Of a DNA stretch of 64,000 nucleotides, positions 34,967-43,845 are shown one piece after another. Where the stretch lies: positions 25,479-89,478 of the forward strand of contig NZ_JODR01000028.1 of the NCBI RefSeq assembly GCF_000725885.1, given 5' to 3'. The position numbers and the translations under genes were made by a program. The notes under the pieces are model-generated. The model worked only from the letters and a program-made list of their open reading frames with translations. It was not told the origin of the DNA and searched no databases. Positions within the stretch are counted from its first letter, which is position 1. Each line of letters opens with the position of its first letter. Source of the DNA: Streptomyces albus subsp. albus (lineage in GTDB: Bacteria > Actinomycetota > Actinomycetes > Streptomycetales > Streptomycetaceae).

Positions 34967-37219
34967 TCACCCCCCGGGAGCCATCCCGCCTCCCGGGACG
35001 GGTACCGCACCGCGCAGCCGGTGATCGAGTGCGGTGCAGCGCCGGCCGGCCGAGACCGTGCGCACCGCCTGTCCGAGTGCCCGTCGTGAGCCCACCAGCA
35101 CCACCAGCCTCTTGGCTCGCGTCACCGCCGTGTACAGCAGATTCCGTTGGAGCATCATCCAAGCGCCCGTGGTGACCGGAATCACCACCGCCGGGTACTC
35201 GCTGCCCTGCGAGCGGTGGATGGTCACGGCGTAGGCGTGGGACAGCTCGTCCAGCTCGTCGAAGTCGTACCCGATCTCCTCGTCCTCGTCCGTGCGCACC
35301 GTCAGCCGGTGCTCGTCCGCGTCCAGAGCGGTGACGACGCCCACCGTGCCGTTGAAGACGCCGTTCGCACCCTTCTCGTAGTTGTTCCTGATCTGGGTGA
35401 CCTTGTCCCCCACCCGGAAGACCCGGCCCCCGAACCGCTTCTCGGGCAGCCCCGGCCGCGCCGGGGTGATCGCCTGCTGGAGCAGCCCGTTGAGGGCACC
35501 CGCCCCCGCCGGACCGCGGTGCATGGGGGCCAGCACCTGCACGTCCCGCCGCGCGTCCAGCCCGAACCGCGCCGGGATGCGCCGGGCGGCCACATCCACC
35601 GTCAGCGCCCCCGCCGCCTCGGTGTCCTCCTCCACGAACAGGAAGAAGTCCTCCAGCCCCTGTGTCAGCGGCGGCGCACCGGAGTTGATCCGGTGCGCGT
35701 TCGTCACCACCCCCGACTGCTGCGCCTGCCGGAAGATCCGCTTGAGCCGCACCGCCGGCACCGGCCCGCCCTCGGCGAGCAGATCCCGCAGCACCTCGCC
35801 CGCGCCCACCGACGGCAACTGGTCCACATCCCCCACCAGCAGCAGATGCGCACCCGGCGGCACCGCCTTGATCAGCTTGTTGGCCAGCAGCAGATCGAGC
35901 ATCGACGCCTCGTCCACCACCACCAGATCCGCCTCCAGCGGACGGTCCCGGTCCCAGGCCGCGTCCCCTCCCGGCTTCAGCTCCAGCAGCCGGTGCACGG
36001 TGGACGCCTCCGCACCGGTCAGCTCCGCCAGCCGCTTGGCGGCCCGCCCGGTCGGCGCCGCCAGCAGCACCCGCGCCCGCTTGGCGCGGGCCAGCTCCAC
36101 CACCGAGCGCACCGTGAAGGACTTGCCGCAGCCCGGACCGCCCGTGAGCACCGCCACCTTGCTGGTCAGCGCCAGCCGGACCGCGGCCTCCTGCTCCGGG
36201 GCCAGCCGCGCCCCCGTACGGGAGGCCAGCCAGCCCAGCGCCTTGTCCCAGGCCACGTCCTGGAAGGCGGCCAGCCGGTCCTCCGGAGCGCGCAGCAGCC
36301 GTTTGAGCTGGGCCGCCAGCGCCGCCTCCGCCCGGTGGAAGGGCACCAGATACACCGCGGTCAGCCGGCTCGCGGGGTCGTCGGGATCGGGCACCGGCTC
36401 CCTGACGACGCCGCCCTCCTCGTCCTGCGCCAACTCCGCGAGGCAGTCGATGACCAGCCCGGTGTCCACCTGGAGCAGCTTGACGGCGTCGGAGATCAGC
36501 CGCTCCTCGGGCAGATAGCAGTGCCCCTGGTCGGAGGACTGCGACAGGGCGTGCCGCAGCCCGGCTTTGACCCGCTCGGGGCTGTCGTGCGGGATGCCGA
36601 CGGACTGGGCGATGCGGTCGGCGGTCAGGAAGCCGATGCCCCACACGTCGGCCGCCAGCCGGTAGGGGTTGCCGCGCACCACGGAGATGGAGGCGTCGCC
36701 GTACTGCTTGTAGATCCGCACGGCGACGGAGGTGGAGACGCCGACCCCCTGGAGGAAGACCATCACCTCCTTGATGGCCTTCTGTTCCTCCCACGCGGCG
36801 GCGATCAGCTTGGTGCGCTTGGGTCCCAGCCCGGGGACCTCGATGAGCCGCTTCGGCTCCTCCTCGATGATCCGCAGCGTGTCGGTGCCGAAGTGGCCGG
36901 TGATGCGGTCCGCGATGCGCGGGCCGACGCCCTTGACGAGCCCGGAGCCCAGGTAGCGGCGGATGCCCTGGACGGTGGCGGGCAGCACCGTGACGTAGTT
37001 GTCCACGTGGAACTGGCGCCCGTACTGCGGGTGGGAGCCCCAGCGGCCCTCCATGCGCAGCGACTCCCCCGCCTGGGCGCCGAGCAACGCGCCGACGACG
37101 GTGAGCAGTTCGCCGCCGCCCCGGCCGGTGTCCACCCGGGCCACCGTGTACCCGTTGTCCTCGTTGGCGTAGGTGATGCGTTCCAGCACCCCTTCGAGCA
37201 CCGCAGGCTGGTACGTCAT
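34967..37219 (-). CDS. recD2: RecD2-type ATP-dependent DNA helicase
   Basis: This encodes 750 residues. Helix-hairpin-helix motifs at about 95-190 (LVKGVGPRIADRI, VPGLGPKRTKLIA) precede the SF1B motor. Motor motifs are Walker A VLTGGPGCGKSFTVRSVVEL, motif Ia LLAAPTGRAAKRLAELTG, Walker B VVVDEASMLDLLLANKL, motif III VGDVDQLPSVGAGEVL, and the C-terminal AYAVTIHRSQGSEYPAVVIP with AVTRAKRLVVLVG. It unwinds DNA 5' to 3' independently of RecBC. ATG 37217-37219 has no good ribosome site but has TACCGT seven bases upstream, so it is probably leaderless. Confidence 0.94.
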   Translation of the reverse strand: MTYQPAVLEGVLERITYANEDNGYTVARVDTGRGGGELLTVVGALLGAQAGESLRMEGRWGSHPQYGRQFHVDNYVTVLPATVQGIRRYLGSGLVKGVGPRIADRITGHFGTDTLRIIEEEPKRLIEVPGLGPKRTKLIAAAWEEQKAIKEVMVFLQGVGVSTSVAVRIYKQYGDASISVVRGNPYRLAADVWGIGFLTADRIAQSVGIPHDSPERVKAGLRHALSQSSDQGHCYLPEERLISDAVKLLQVDTGLVIDCLAELAQDEEGGVVREPVPDPDDPASRLTAVYLVPFHRAEAALAAQLKRLLRAPEDRLAAFQDVAWDKALGWLASRTGARLAPEQEAAVRLALTSKVAVLTGGPGCGKSFTVRSVVELARAKRARVLLAAPTGRAAKRLAELTGAEASTVHRLLELKPGGDAAWDRDRPLEADLVVVDEASMLDLLLANKLIKAVPPGAHLLLVGDVDQLPSVGAGEVLRDLLAEGGPVPAVRLKRIFRQAQQSGVVTNAHRINSGAPPLTQGLEDFFLFVEEDTEAAGALTVDVAARRIPARFGLDARRDVQVLAPMHRGPAGAGALNGLLQQAITPARPGLPEKRFGGRVFRVGDKVTQIRNNYEKGANGVFNGTVGVVTALDADEHRLTVRTDEDEEIGYDFDELDELSHAYAVTIHRSQGSEYPAVVIPVTTGAWMMLQRNLLYTAVTRAKRLVVLVGSRRALGQAVRTVSAGRRCTALDHRLRGAVPVPGGGMAPGG

Positions 37220-37226
37220 ACCGCAG

Positions 37227-37232
37227 ACGGTA
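37227..37232 (-). promoter_or_regulatory. -10 box TACCGT, predicted leaderless start for recD2
   Basis: Minus-strand TACCGT is followed by 7 bases and then the ATG of recD2. Confidence 0.5.
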
Positions 37233-37310
37233 ACGGGGGGACGCGACAGCCCGCGCAGCCCTGTGGACATCTCCGCGCAACCGTGTGGAAGTGCTCCCGC
37301 TACCCGCGTA

Positions 37311-37366
37311 GTTGCGGTTGCACGCGCAACATCACGATCCCGCATCGGCCTCGTCCGCAACTTGCG
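37311..37366. promoter_or_regulatory. cluster of CGCAA/TTGCG dyads between recD2 and rbsR
   Basis: GTTGCG-N8-CGCAAC (37311-37330) and CGCAA-C-TTGCG (37356-37366) are two nested inverted repeats with the same half-site in the divergent promoter region. They are candidate operators of unknown factor. Confidence 0.45.
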
Positions 37367-37397
37367 CCGGCGCGGACGGATCACATTCCATGACCGA

Positions 37398-37411
37398 TGT
37401 AATCGTTTCCA
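37398..37411 (+). promoter_or_regulatory. LacI-type operator TGTAATCGTTTCCA
   Basis: The 14-mer is an imperfect palindrome with a CG centre, like operators of LacI/GalR proteins. It lies 105 bases before rbsR and is a candidate site for its autoregulation. Confidence 0.55.
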
Positions 37412-37515
37412 AGCGCGGCGCGGCGCTGCCGAAGTGCCGGGCGCGCGGAAGCATTTCGCTCCCTTCTCCCCGTATTTCGTCCCCAGTTGTCCCAGCTTTG
37501 GAAACCGGCACGGCA

Positions 37516-38523
37516 ATGGCAGGCATCAAGGACGTCGCGGCACGCGCAGGCGTCTCCGTGGCCACGGTCTCGCGCGTCCTCAACGACCACAGCGGCGTCC
37601 GCGAGGAGACCCGGGCCCGCGTACTGAGAGCCGTCTCCGAGCTGAGCTACCGCCCCAACACCCTGGCGCGGTCGCTGCGCACGGACCAGACGCGCACCCT
37701 CGGGCTGGTCATCAGCGACGTGCTGAATCCTTTCTTCACCGAGCTGGCGCGGGCCGTCGAGGACGAGGCACGCGGCCGGGGCTACAGCGTCATCATCGGC
37801 AACGCCGACGAGCAGCTCGCGCTCCAGGACCACCACGTGCGCACCCTGCTCGACCGCCGGATAGACGGGCTGCTGGTCTCCCCCGCCGAGGGCGACTCCG
37901 TCGCCCTGCGCGAGGCCGCCCTCGCCGGCATCCCGATGGTCTTCGTCGACCGGTGGATCGAGGGCCTCGACGTCCCCGTCGTCCGCACCGACGGCACCCG
38001 CGCCGTCCGCGACCTGGTCACCCACCTGCACCGCCTCGGCCACCGCAGGCTCGCCATCATCACCGGCCCCGTCGCCAGCACCACCAGCAACGAACGGCTG
38101 GCCGCCTTCCGCGCCGCACTCGCCGAGGTGGGCCTCCCGCTGCCCGACCACTACATCGGCCAGGGCGACTTCCAGACCGCCAGCGGCAGGCGCGCGACCA
38201 GTGAGTTCTTCTCCCTGCCCGAGCCGCCGGACGCCGTCTTCGCGACGGACAACCTGATGGCCCTCGGCGTCATGGAACAACTGCGCACCCTCGGACTGCG
38301 CGTGCCCGACGACGTGTCGCTGGCCGCCTTCGACGACATCCCCTGGTTCCTCCACACCGACCCGCCGATCACCGCGATCGCCCAGCCCACCCAGGAACTG
38401 GGCCACCGCGCGGTCGCCGCTCTCACCGATCTGGTGGAGGGCCGGAGCGCCGGCTCCGTCACCCTCTCCGCCCACCTCATAGCGCGCCGCTCCTGCGGCG
38501 AAGACGAAAGGACGCGCCGTTGA
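37516..38523 (+). CDS. rbsR: LacI-family regulator of the ribose operon (RbsR-like)
   Basis: This encodes 335 residues from the ATG at 37516. The LacI HTH is at 2-50 (IKDVAARAGVSVATVSRVLN and hinge NTLARSLRTD), and the periplasmic-binding-like core at about 60-330 (LGLVISDVLNPFFTELARAV, DGLLVSPAEGDS, VVFATDNLMALGVMEQ in pattern). It should repress transport of ribose until the sugar binds. The ribosome site is weak and the exact start is uncertain by a few codons. The gene is first of rbsR-A-C-B-K-D, overlapping rbsA by TTGA, and an operator-like CG-centred 14-mer lies upstream. Confidence 0.87.
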   Translation: MAGIKDVAARAGVSVATVSRVLNDHSGVREETRARVLRAVSELSYRPNTLARSLRTDQTRTLGLVISDVLNPFFTELARAVEDEARGRGYSVIIGNADEQLALQDHHVRTLLDRRIDGLLVSPAEGDSVALREAALAGIPMVFVDRWIEGLDVPVVRTDGTRAVRDLVTHLHRLGHRRLAIITGPVASTTSNERLAAFRAALAEVGLPLPDHYIGQGDFQTASGRRATSEFFSLPEPPDAVFATDNLMALGVMEQLRTLGLRVPDDVSLAAFDDIPWFLHTDPPITAIAQPTQELGHRAVAALTDLVEGRSAGSVTLSAHLIARRSCGEDERTRR

Positions 38524-40082
38524 CCACCCCAGACCCGCCCCCGGCACGGGAGTTGCTGCGCACGGAGGGCATCCGCAAGACCTTTCCCGGCGTGGTCGCC
38601 CTGGACGGCGTCGACTTCGATCTGCGCGCCGGTGAGGTCCACGTCCTGCTGGGCGAGAACGGCGCCGGCAAGAGCACCCTGATCAAGGTGCTCTCCGGTG
38701 CCTACCGCGCCGACGCCGGGCGGGTCCTGCGCGACGGCAAGCCCGTGCGCATCTCCGGTGCCGAGGCCGCCGAGAAACTGGGCATCGCCACCATCCACCA
38801 GGAGTTCAACCTGGTGCCGCAGCTCTCCGTCGCGGAGAACATCTTCCTGGGCCGCCAGCCGCGCCGCCTGGGCATCGTCGACCGCAAGAAGATGGAAGCC
38901 GACGCCAAGGTGCTGCTGGACCGGGTGGGCGTCACCGCCTCGCCGCGCACCCCGGTCGGCGAGCTGGGCATCGCCGGCCGCCAGATGGTGGAGATCGCCA
39001 AGGCGCTCAGCCTCCGCACCCGCGTGCTGATCATGGACGAGCCGACCGCGGTGCTCACCTCCGAGGAGGTCGCCCGGCTCTTCGCCATCGTCCGCAAGCT
39101 GCGCTCCGACGGGGTGGGCATCGTCTTCATCACCCACCACCTGGAGGAGATCCCCGCCATCGGCGACCGGGTCACGGTGCTGCGGGACGGCCGCAGTGTC
39201 GGCCAGGTCCCGGCCGACACCCCCGAGGACGACCTGGTCCGGCTGATGGTGGGCCGCGACATCGCGCAGCAGTACCCGCGCGAGCGGGGCAAGGCCGACG
39301 CGGACGCCGGTTCCGCGCCGCTGCTGCGGGTGAGCGGACTGCGCAAGCAGGGCGTCTTCGAGGACGTCAGCTTCGAGGTACGCGCCGGTGAGGTCGTCGG
39401 CATCGCCGGCCTGGTCGGCGCGGGCCGCACCGAGGTCGTCCGCGCCGTCTTCGGCGCCGACCCCTACGACGCCGGCCGCGTCGAGGTGGCCGGCCGGCAA
39501 CTGCCCGGCGGCGACGTGTGGGCCTCCCACACGGCCGGGCTCGGGCTGGTCCCCGAGGACCGCAAGGGCCAGGGCCTGCTGCCCGAGGCGTCGGTCGCCG
39601 ACAACCTCGCGCTGGTCACCATGCGCGAGGCGAGCCGCGGCGGCCTGGTGGACCGCGGCGGCCTGCGCAAGGAGGCGGCCCGCATCGCCGACCGGCTGGG
39701 GGTGCGGATGGCCGGGCTCGACCAGCACGTGCGCACCCTCTCCGGCGGCAACCAGCAGAAAGTCGTGATCGGCAAGTGGCTGCTGGCCAAGAGCCGCGTG
39801 CTGATCCTCGACGAACCCACCCGCGGCATCGACGTGGGCGCCAAGGTCGAGATCTACCAGCTCATCAACGAGCTGACGGCCTCGGGCCACGCGGTGCTGA
39901 TGATCTCCAGCGACCTCCCCGAGGTGCTGGGCATGAGCGACCGGATCCTGGTGATGTCCCAGGGCCGGATCGCCGGCGAACTGACCGCGCGGGAAGCGAC
40001 CCAGGACGCCGTCATGGCCCTGGCCGTCGGCACCTCCGCGCCAGGAACGAGCGAGATGGAGGACTCTCCCCGTGGCCATTGA
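38520..40082 (+). CDS. rbsA: ribose ABC transporter ATP-binding protein RbsA
   Basis: This encodes 520 residues with two ATP-binding domains, as in all RbsA proteins. Domain 1 has LLGENGAGKSTLIKVLSG and the C-loop GIAGRQMVEIAKALSLRTRV with LIMDEPTAVLTSEEV. Domain 2 (from about 265) has IAGLVGAGRTEVVRAVFGAD with the degenerate P-loop typical of the family, plus TLSGGNQQKVVIGKWL and LILDEPTRGIDVGAK. A TTG start overlaps the rbsR stop (TTGA) and follows GAAAGGA. It energises ribose import with RbsC and RbsB. Confidence 0.94.
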   Translation: MTTPDPPPARELLRTEGIRKTFPGVVALDGVDFDLRAGEVHVLLGENGAGKSTLIKVLSGAYRADAGRVLRDGKPVRISGAEAAEKLGIATIHQEFNLVPQLSVAENIFLGRQPRRLGIVDRKKMEADAKVLLDRVGVTASPRTPVGELGIAGRQMVEIAKALSLRTRVLIMDEPTAVLTSEEVARLFAIVRKLRSDGVGIVFITHHLEEIPAIGDRVTVLRDGRSVGQVPADTPEDDLVRLMVGRDIAQQYPRERGKADADAGSAPLLRVSGLRKQGVFEDVSFEVRAGEVVGIAGLVGAGRTEVVRAVFGADPYDAGRVEVAGRQLPGGDVWASHTAGLGLVPEDRKGQGLLPEASVADNLALVTMREASRGGLVDRGGLRKEAARIADRLGVRMAGLDQHVRTLSGGNQQKVVIGKWLLAKSRVLILDEPTRGIDVGAKVEIYQLINELTASGHAVLMISSDLPEVLGMSDRILVMSQGRIAGELTAREATQDAVMALAVGTSAPGTSEMEDSPRGH

Positions 40083-41064
40083 CACGCAGCCGGGTCACCG
40101 CCTGGACAAGCGCCCCGGCGGCGGCGGGCCGCCGCAGGTCGTACGCCGCATCCTGCTGGACAACGGCGCGCTGAGCGCGCTGGTCGTCCTCGTCGTGATC
40201 CTCGCGATCATGTCGGGTGACTTCCTCACCACCACGAACCTGCTGAACGTGGGTGTGCAGGCGGCGGTCACCGCGATCCTCGCCTTCGGTGTCACCTTCG
40301 CCATCGTCTCCGGCGGCATCGACCTGTCCGTCGGCTCGGTGGCCGCCTTCTCCGGCGTGATGCTCGGCTGGTTCACCACCACCCAGGGGATGCCGGACTT
40401 CCTGGGCGTCGTCCTGGCCATCCTCACCGGCACCGTCTGCGGTCTGCTCAACGGTGTACTGATCTCCTACGGCAAGCTGCCGCCGTTCATCGCCACCTTG
40501 GCCATGCTGTCGGCCGCGCGCGGTCTGGCGCAGGTCGTCTCCGAGGGCAACCCGGTGCTGCTGCCCGACTCGCTGTCCTGGATCGGCAAGACCATCGGCG
40601 AGTGGCTGCCGGTGCCGGTCATCGTGATGCTGCTGATGGGCCTGGTGGCCGCGGTCGTGCTGGCCCGCACCTACAGCGGCCGGGCGATGTACGCCATCGG
40701 CGGCAACGAGGAGGCCGCGCACCTGTCCGGCATCCGGGTCCGCCGCCAGAAGCTGGTGATCTACACCCTGGTGGGCACCTTCGCCGCAGTGGCCGGAATC
40801 GTCCTGGCCTCCCGGCTCGCCTCGGCCCAGCCCAACGCCGCCACAGGTTACGAACTGGACGCGATCGCGGCCGTCGTGATCGGTGGCGCCAGCCTCGCCG
40901 GGGGTGTCGGAAAGGCTTCCGGAACGCTGATCGGCGCGCTCATCCTCGCTGTTCTGCGCAATGGACTCAACCTTCTCGACGTTTCCGCTTTCTGGCAGCA
41001 AGTTGTTATCGGGGTCGTCATCGCACTCGCCGTGCTACTCGATACACTGCGTCGTCGCACGTGA
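40072..41064 (+). CDS. rbsC: ribose ABC transporter permease RbsC
   Basis: This encodes 330 residues from a GTG that overlaps the rbsA stop and has GGAGG upstream. Eight to ten hydrophobic segments are visible. Family signatures are GVTFAIVSGGIDLSVGSVAA, the coupling loop region YAIGGNEEAAHLSGIRVRRQ, and TGYELDAIAAVVIGGASLAGG near the end. It forms the membrane channel of the ribose importer. Confidence 0.94.
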   Translation: MAIDTQPGHRLDKRPGGGGPPQVVRRILLDNGALSALVVLVVILAIMSGDFLTTTNLLNVGVQAAVTAILAFGVTFAIVSGGIDLSVGSVAAFSGVMLGWFTTTQGMPDFLGVVLAILTGTVCGLLNGVLISYGKLPPFIATLAMLSAARGLAQVVSEGNPVLLPDSLSWIGKTIGEWLPVPVIVMLLMGLVAAVVLARTYSGRAMYAIGGNEEAAHLSGIRVRRQKLVIYTLVGTFAAVAGIVLASRLASAQPNAATGYELDAIAAVVIGGASLAGGVGKASGTLIGALILAVLRNGLNLLDVSAFWQQVVIGVVIALAVLLDTLRRRT

Positions 41065-41125
41065 TCTTTGTGCGACGGGGGAGTTCGCGTAGTTCGTCCA
41101 TCTGCCGACTGCAAGGAATGCAGCA

Positions 41126-42064
41126 ATGAGCAAGAGAAAGAACACGTCTGTCGTCATCGTGGCCACGGCAGTCGCCCTGACGGCTTCCGCCTGTGGCTCC
41201 GGCGACAGTTCGAGCGGCGGCAAGAAGAAGGCCAAGATCGGCTTCGCCATATCGGCGCTCAACCAGCCCTTCATGGTCGACATGAAGAAGGGTGCCGAGG
41301 CCGAGGCCAAGGCCCAGGGCGCCGAGCTGAGCGTCCAGAACGGCAACAACGACGCCTCGCAGCAGGCCAACCAGATGCAGAACTTCACCTCTCAGCAGGT
41401 GAAGTCCATCATCATCAACCCGGTCGACTCCGACGCCGCCGCCCCGGCCGTCAAGGCCGCGAACAACGCGGACATCCCCGTCATCGCCGCCGACCGCAGC
41501 GTCAACAAGGCCAAGATCGCCACGACGGTCGCCTCCGACAACGTGTCGGGCGGCAAGCAGGCCGCCGCGAAGATCAACGAACTGCTGGGCGGCAAGGGCA
41601 ACGTCCTGATCCTCCAGGGCCAGACCGGCACCTCCGCCTCCCGCGAGCGCGGCAAGGGCTTCAGCGAGGGCCTCAAGAAGTACCCGGGGCTGAAGGTCGT
41701 CGCCAAGCAGCCCGCGGACTTCGACCGCGAGAAGGGCCTCAACGTCACCACCAACGCCATGCAGTCGCACCCGGAGATCGACGCGATCTTCGCGGAGAAC
41801 GACGAGATGGCGCTCGGTGCGGTCAAGGCCCTCGGCGCCAAGGCCGGCACGGACGTCAAGGTCGTCGGCTTCGACGGCACCGGTGACGCGATGAAGGCCG
41901 TCAAGAAGGGCACCATCAACGCCACCGTCGCCCAGCAGCCGGCCGAGCTCGGCAAGATGGCCGTCCGCAACGCCATGCGCGTCATCGACGGCACCGCCGT
42001 CGACAAGCAGATCAAGGTTCCGGTGAAGGTCGTCACCAAGAAGAACGTCGACCGCTTCTCCTGA
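41126..42064 (+). CDS. rbsB: ribose-binding lipoprotein RbsB
   Basis: This encodes 312 residues; ATG follows AAGGAA. The N-terminus is a lipoprotein signal (ATAVALTASAC with the lipobox Cys at about 23). The periplasmic-binding fold follows: KIGFAISALNQPFMVDMKKG, VKSIIINPVDSDAAAPAVKA, ILQGQTGTSASRERGKGFSE, AIFAENDEMALGAVKALG. It captures ribose outside the cell membrane for RbsAC. Spacing to rbsC and rbsK is about 60-75 bases each. Confidence 0.95.
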   Translation: MSKRKNTSVVIVATAVALTASACGSGDSSSGGKKKAKIGFAISALNQPFMVDMKKGAEAEAKAQGAELSVQNGNNDASQQANQMQNFTSQQVKSIIINPVDSDAAAPAVKAANNADIPVIAADRSVNKAKIATTVASDNVSGGKQAAAKINELLGGKGNVLILQGQTGTSASRERGKGFSEGLKKYPGLKVVAKQPADFDREKGLNVTTNAMQSHPEIDAIFAENDEMALGAVKALGAKAGTDVKVVGFDGTGDAMKAVKKGTINATVAQQPAELGKMAVRNAMRVIDGTAVDKQIKVPVKVVTKKNVDRFS

Positions 42065-42140
42065 CCGGAAGCCGGGAGGACGACCCACTGAACGGCCCGC
42101 CGCGGGCGGTGCCCGCGCGGGATGTGAAGGAGCACACCGG

Positions 42141-43181
42141 ATGCACGAGTACGACCTGCTGGTCGTAGGGTCCGCCAACGCCGACCTGGTCATCGGTCTC
42201 GACCGGCGGCCGGGACCGGGCGAGACGGTGCTCGGGTCGGATCTGGAGATCCACCCGGGAGGCAAGGGCGCGAACCAGGCGGCAGCCGCCGCCCGGCTCG
42301 GCGCCCGCACCACACTGCTGGCCCGGGTCGGCGACGACGCGTACGGCCGCATGCTGGCCGAGGCGCAGCGCGACGCGGGCGCGGCGTTGGCGGGACTCCT
42401 CGTGGGCCCGACGGACACTCCCGGCACAGTGGGCAAGGACGGCATCCGCACTCCCGAAAACACCGGCGACGCCGACGGCGTCGAGGGCAAGGACGCACCG
42501 ACCGGCGTCGCCCTCATCACCGTCGACGCGGCCGGCGACAACAGCATCGTGGTCTCCCCCGGCGCCAACGCCCGCCTCACGCCCGACGACGTGGCGGCGG
42601 CGGAAACGCTGTTCGAGGCCGCCGCGGTGGTCTCCTTGCAACTGGAGATCCCCCTGGAGACGGTCGCGGCGGCGGCACGGGCCGCAGCCCGGCACGGCGC
42701 CCGCGTGGTGCTCAACCCCTCTCCCCCCGCACGGCTGCCCGAGGACGTCCTGGCACTGTGCGACCCCCTGGTACTCAACGAACACGAAGCACGCCTGCTG
42801 CTGGCCGACGGCCACACGCTCGGCGACGCACCCGAGGAATGGGCCACCGCGCTGCTCGCGCTCGGCCCGCGCAGCGTCGTCGTCACCCTGGGCGCCGAGG
42901 GCGCCCTGGCCGCCGGGCCCGGCATCGGCCCGGAGCAGACCGACGGCGTCGGCATGGTGCGGATCGCCAGCCCGCGCGTGACGGCCGTGGACACCACCGG
43001 CGCGGGCGACGCCTTCACCGGAGCACTCGGCTGGCGGCTGGGCCGCGGCGACGGGCTGGAGGACGCCGTGCGGTACGCCGTACGCGTCGGCGCCTTCGCG
43101 GTGACCCGTCCCGGCGCACAGGAGTCCTACCCCCGTGCTGCCGACATCGACAACAGCACGGCCGAGGGGACCGCTGGATGA
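42141..43181 (+). CDS. rbsK: ribokinase RbsK
   Basis: This encodes 346 residues, longer than the usual ~310. PfkB motifs are GSANADLVIGLDRRPGPGET, LEIHPGGKGANQAAAAARLG, and VDTTGAGDAFTGALGWRLG with the catalytic Asp. An insertion of about 25 residues (GKDGIRTPENTGDADGVEGK) sits before PTGVALITVDAAGDN and accounts for most of the extra length; its role is unknown. It phosphorylates ribose to ribose-5-phosphate. ATG follows AAGGAG; the stop overlaps the rbsD start. Confidence 0.94.
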   Translation: MHEYDLLVVGSANADLVIGLDRRPGPGETVLGSDLEIHPGGKGANQAAAAARLGARTTLLARVGDDAYGRMLAEAQRDAGAALAGLLVGPTDTPGTVGKDGIRTPENTGDADGVEGKDAPTGVALITVDAAGDNSIVVSPGANARLTPDDVAAAETLFEAAAVVSLQLEIPLETVAAAARAAARHGARVVLNPSPPARLPEDVLALCDPLVLNEHEARLLLADGHTLGDAPEEWATALLALGPRSVVVTLGAEGALAAGPGIGPEQTDGVGMVRIASPRVTAVDTTGAGDAFTGALGWRLGRGDGLEDAVRYAVRVGAFAVTRPGAQESYPRAADIDNSTAEGTAG

Positions 43182-43567
43182 AGAAGTCCGGAATACTCAA
43201 CAGGCACCTCAGCGGTGCCCTGGCCCACCTGGGCCACACCGACCTGGTGGTGGTCTGCGACGCCGGACTGCCCATCCCGCAGGGCCCCGCCGTGGTGGAC
43301 CTCGCCTTCCGCGCGGGCGTGCCCTCCTTCGCGGAGGTCCTCACCGGGCTGCTCGACGAACTGGAGGTCGAGGGCGCCGTCGCCGCGAGCGAGGTGCGCG
43401 AGGCCAACCCGGACTGCGCCGCCCTGCTGACCGGCCGGCTGCCCGGCCTGGAACTGGTGCCGCACGAGGAGTTCAAGGCCCTCACCGGACGCGCCAGGCT
43501 GGTGGTGCGCACCGGCGAGTCGAAGCCGTACGCCAACGTCGCCCTGCGCTGCGGGGTGCCCTTCTAG
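43178..43567 (+). CDS. rbsD: D-ribose pyranase RbsD
   Basis: This encodes 129 residues, the usual size of this decameric mutarotase. MKKSGILNRHLSGALAHLGH carries the catalytic His (about position 20), with DLVVVCDAGLPIPQG following. The C-terminus has ARLVVRTGESKPYANVALRC with the active-site Tyr and Asn. It converts the pyranose to the furanose form used by ribokinase. It overlaps rbsK by ATGA and is followed by a strong terminator, so it ends the operon. Confidence 0.95.
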   Translation: MKKSGILNRHLSGALAHLGHTDLVVVCDAGLPIPQGPAVVDLAFRAGVPSFAEVLTGLLDELEVEGAVAASEVREANPDCAALLTGRLPGLELVPHEEFKALTGRARLVVRTGESKPYANVALRCGVPF

Positions 43568-43624
43568 GGCGTACGGCCGTGGAGCTTGCGGCTCAACGAC
43601 CCGCGACACGGACGACACAGACTT

Positions 43625-43657
43625 CGAAGGGCCCGGTCCTGGCGACCGGGCCCTTCG
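43625..43657 (+). terminator. terminator of the ribose operon
   Basis: A perfect 14-bp stem CGAAGGGCCCGGTC/GACCGGGCCCTTCG with a 5-base loop lies 57 bases past the rbsD stop. Confidence 0.85.
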
Positions 43658-43845
43658 CATCCCCCCTCGGCTCCCGCTTCCCCCTCGGGGTGCCGACACA
43701 GGTATGGACACGCGACGCTGCGAAAGGGTTGCACCGCACAGCGTGAATATTTTCCGCAGGGGATTCTCCGGACCGGCCACAGGCCCCGCACGACACGTAC
43801 GGGGCGGGCCTTGCCGGGCGCGGCGGCATCTGGTCGGGTGAGCGC

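Noticed and set aside
43730..43780. Possible LacI-like operator near the isomerase gene (GCGAAAGGGTTGCAC region)
   Set aside because: No CG-centred palindrome; too weak to call.
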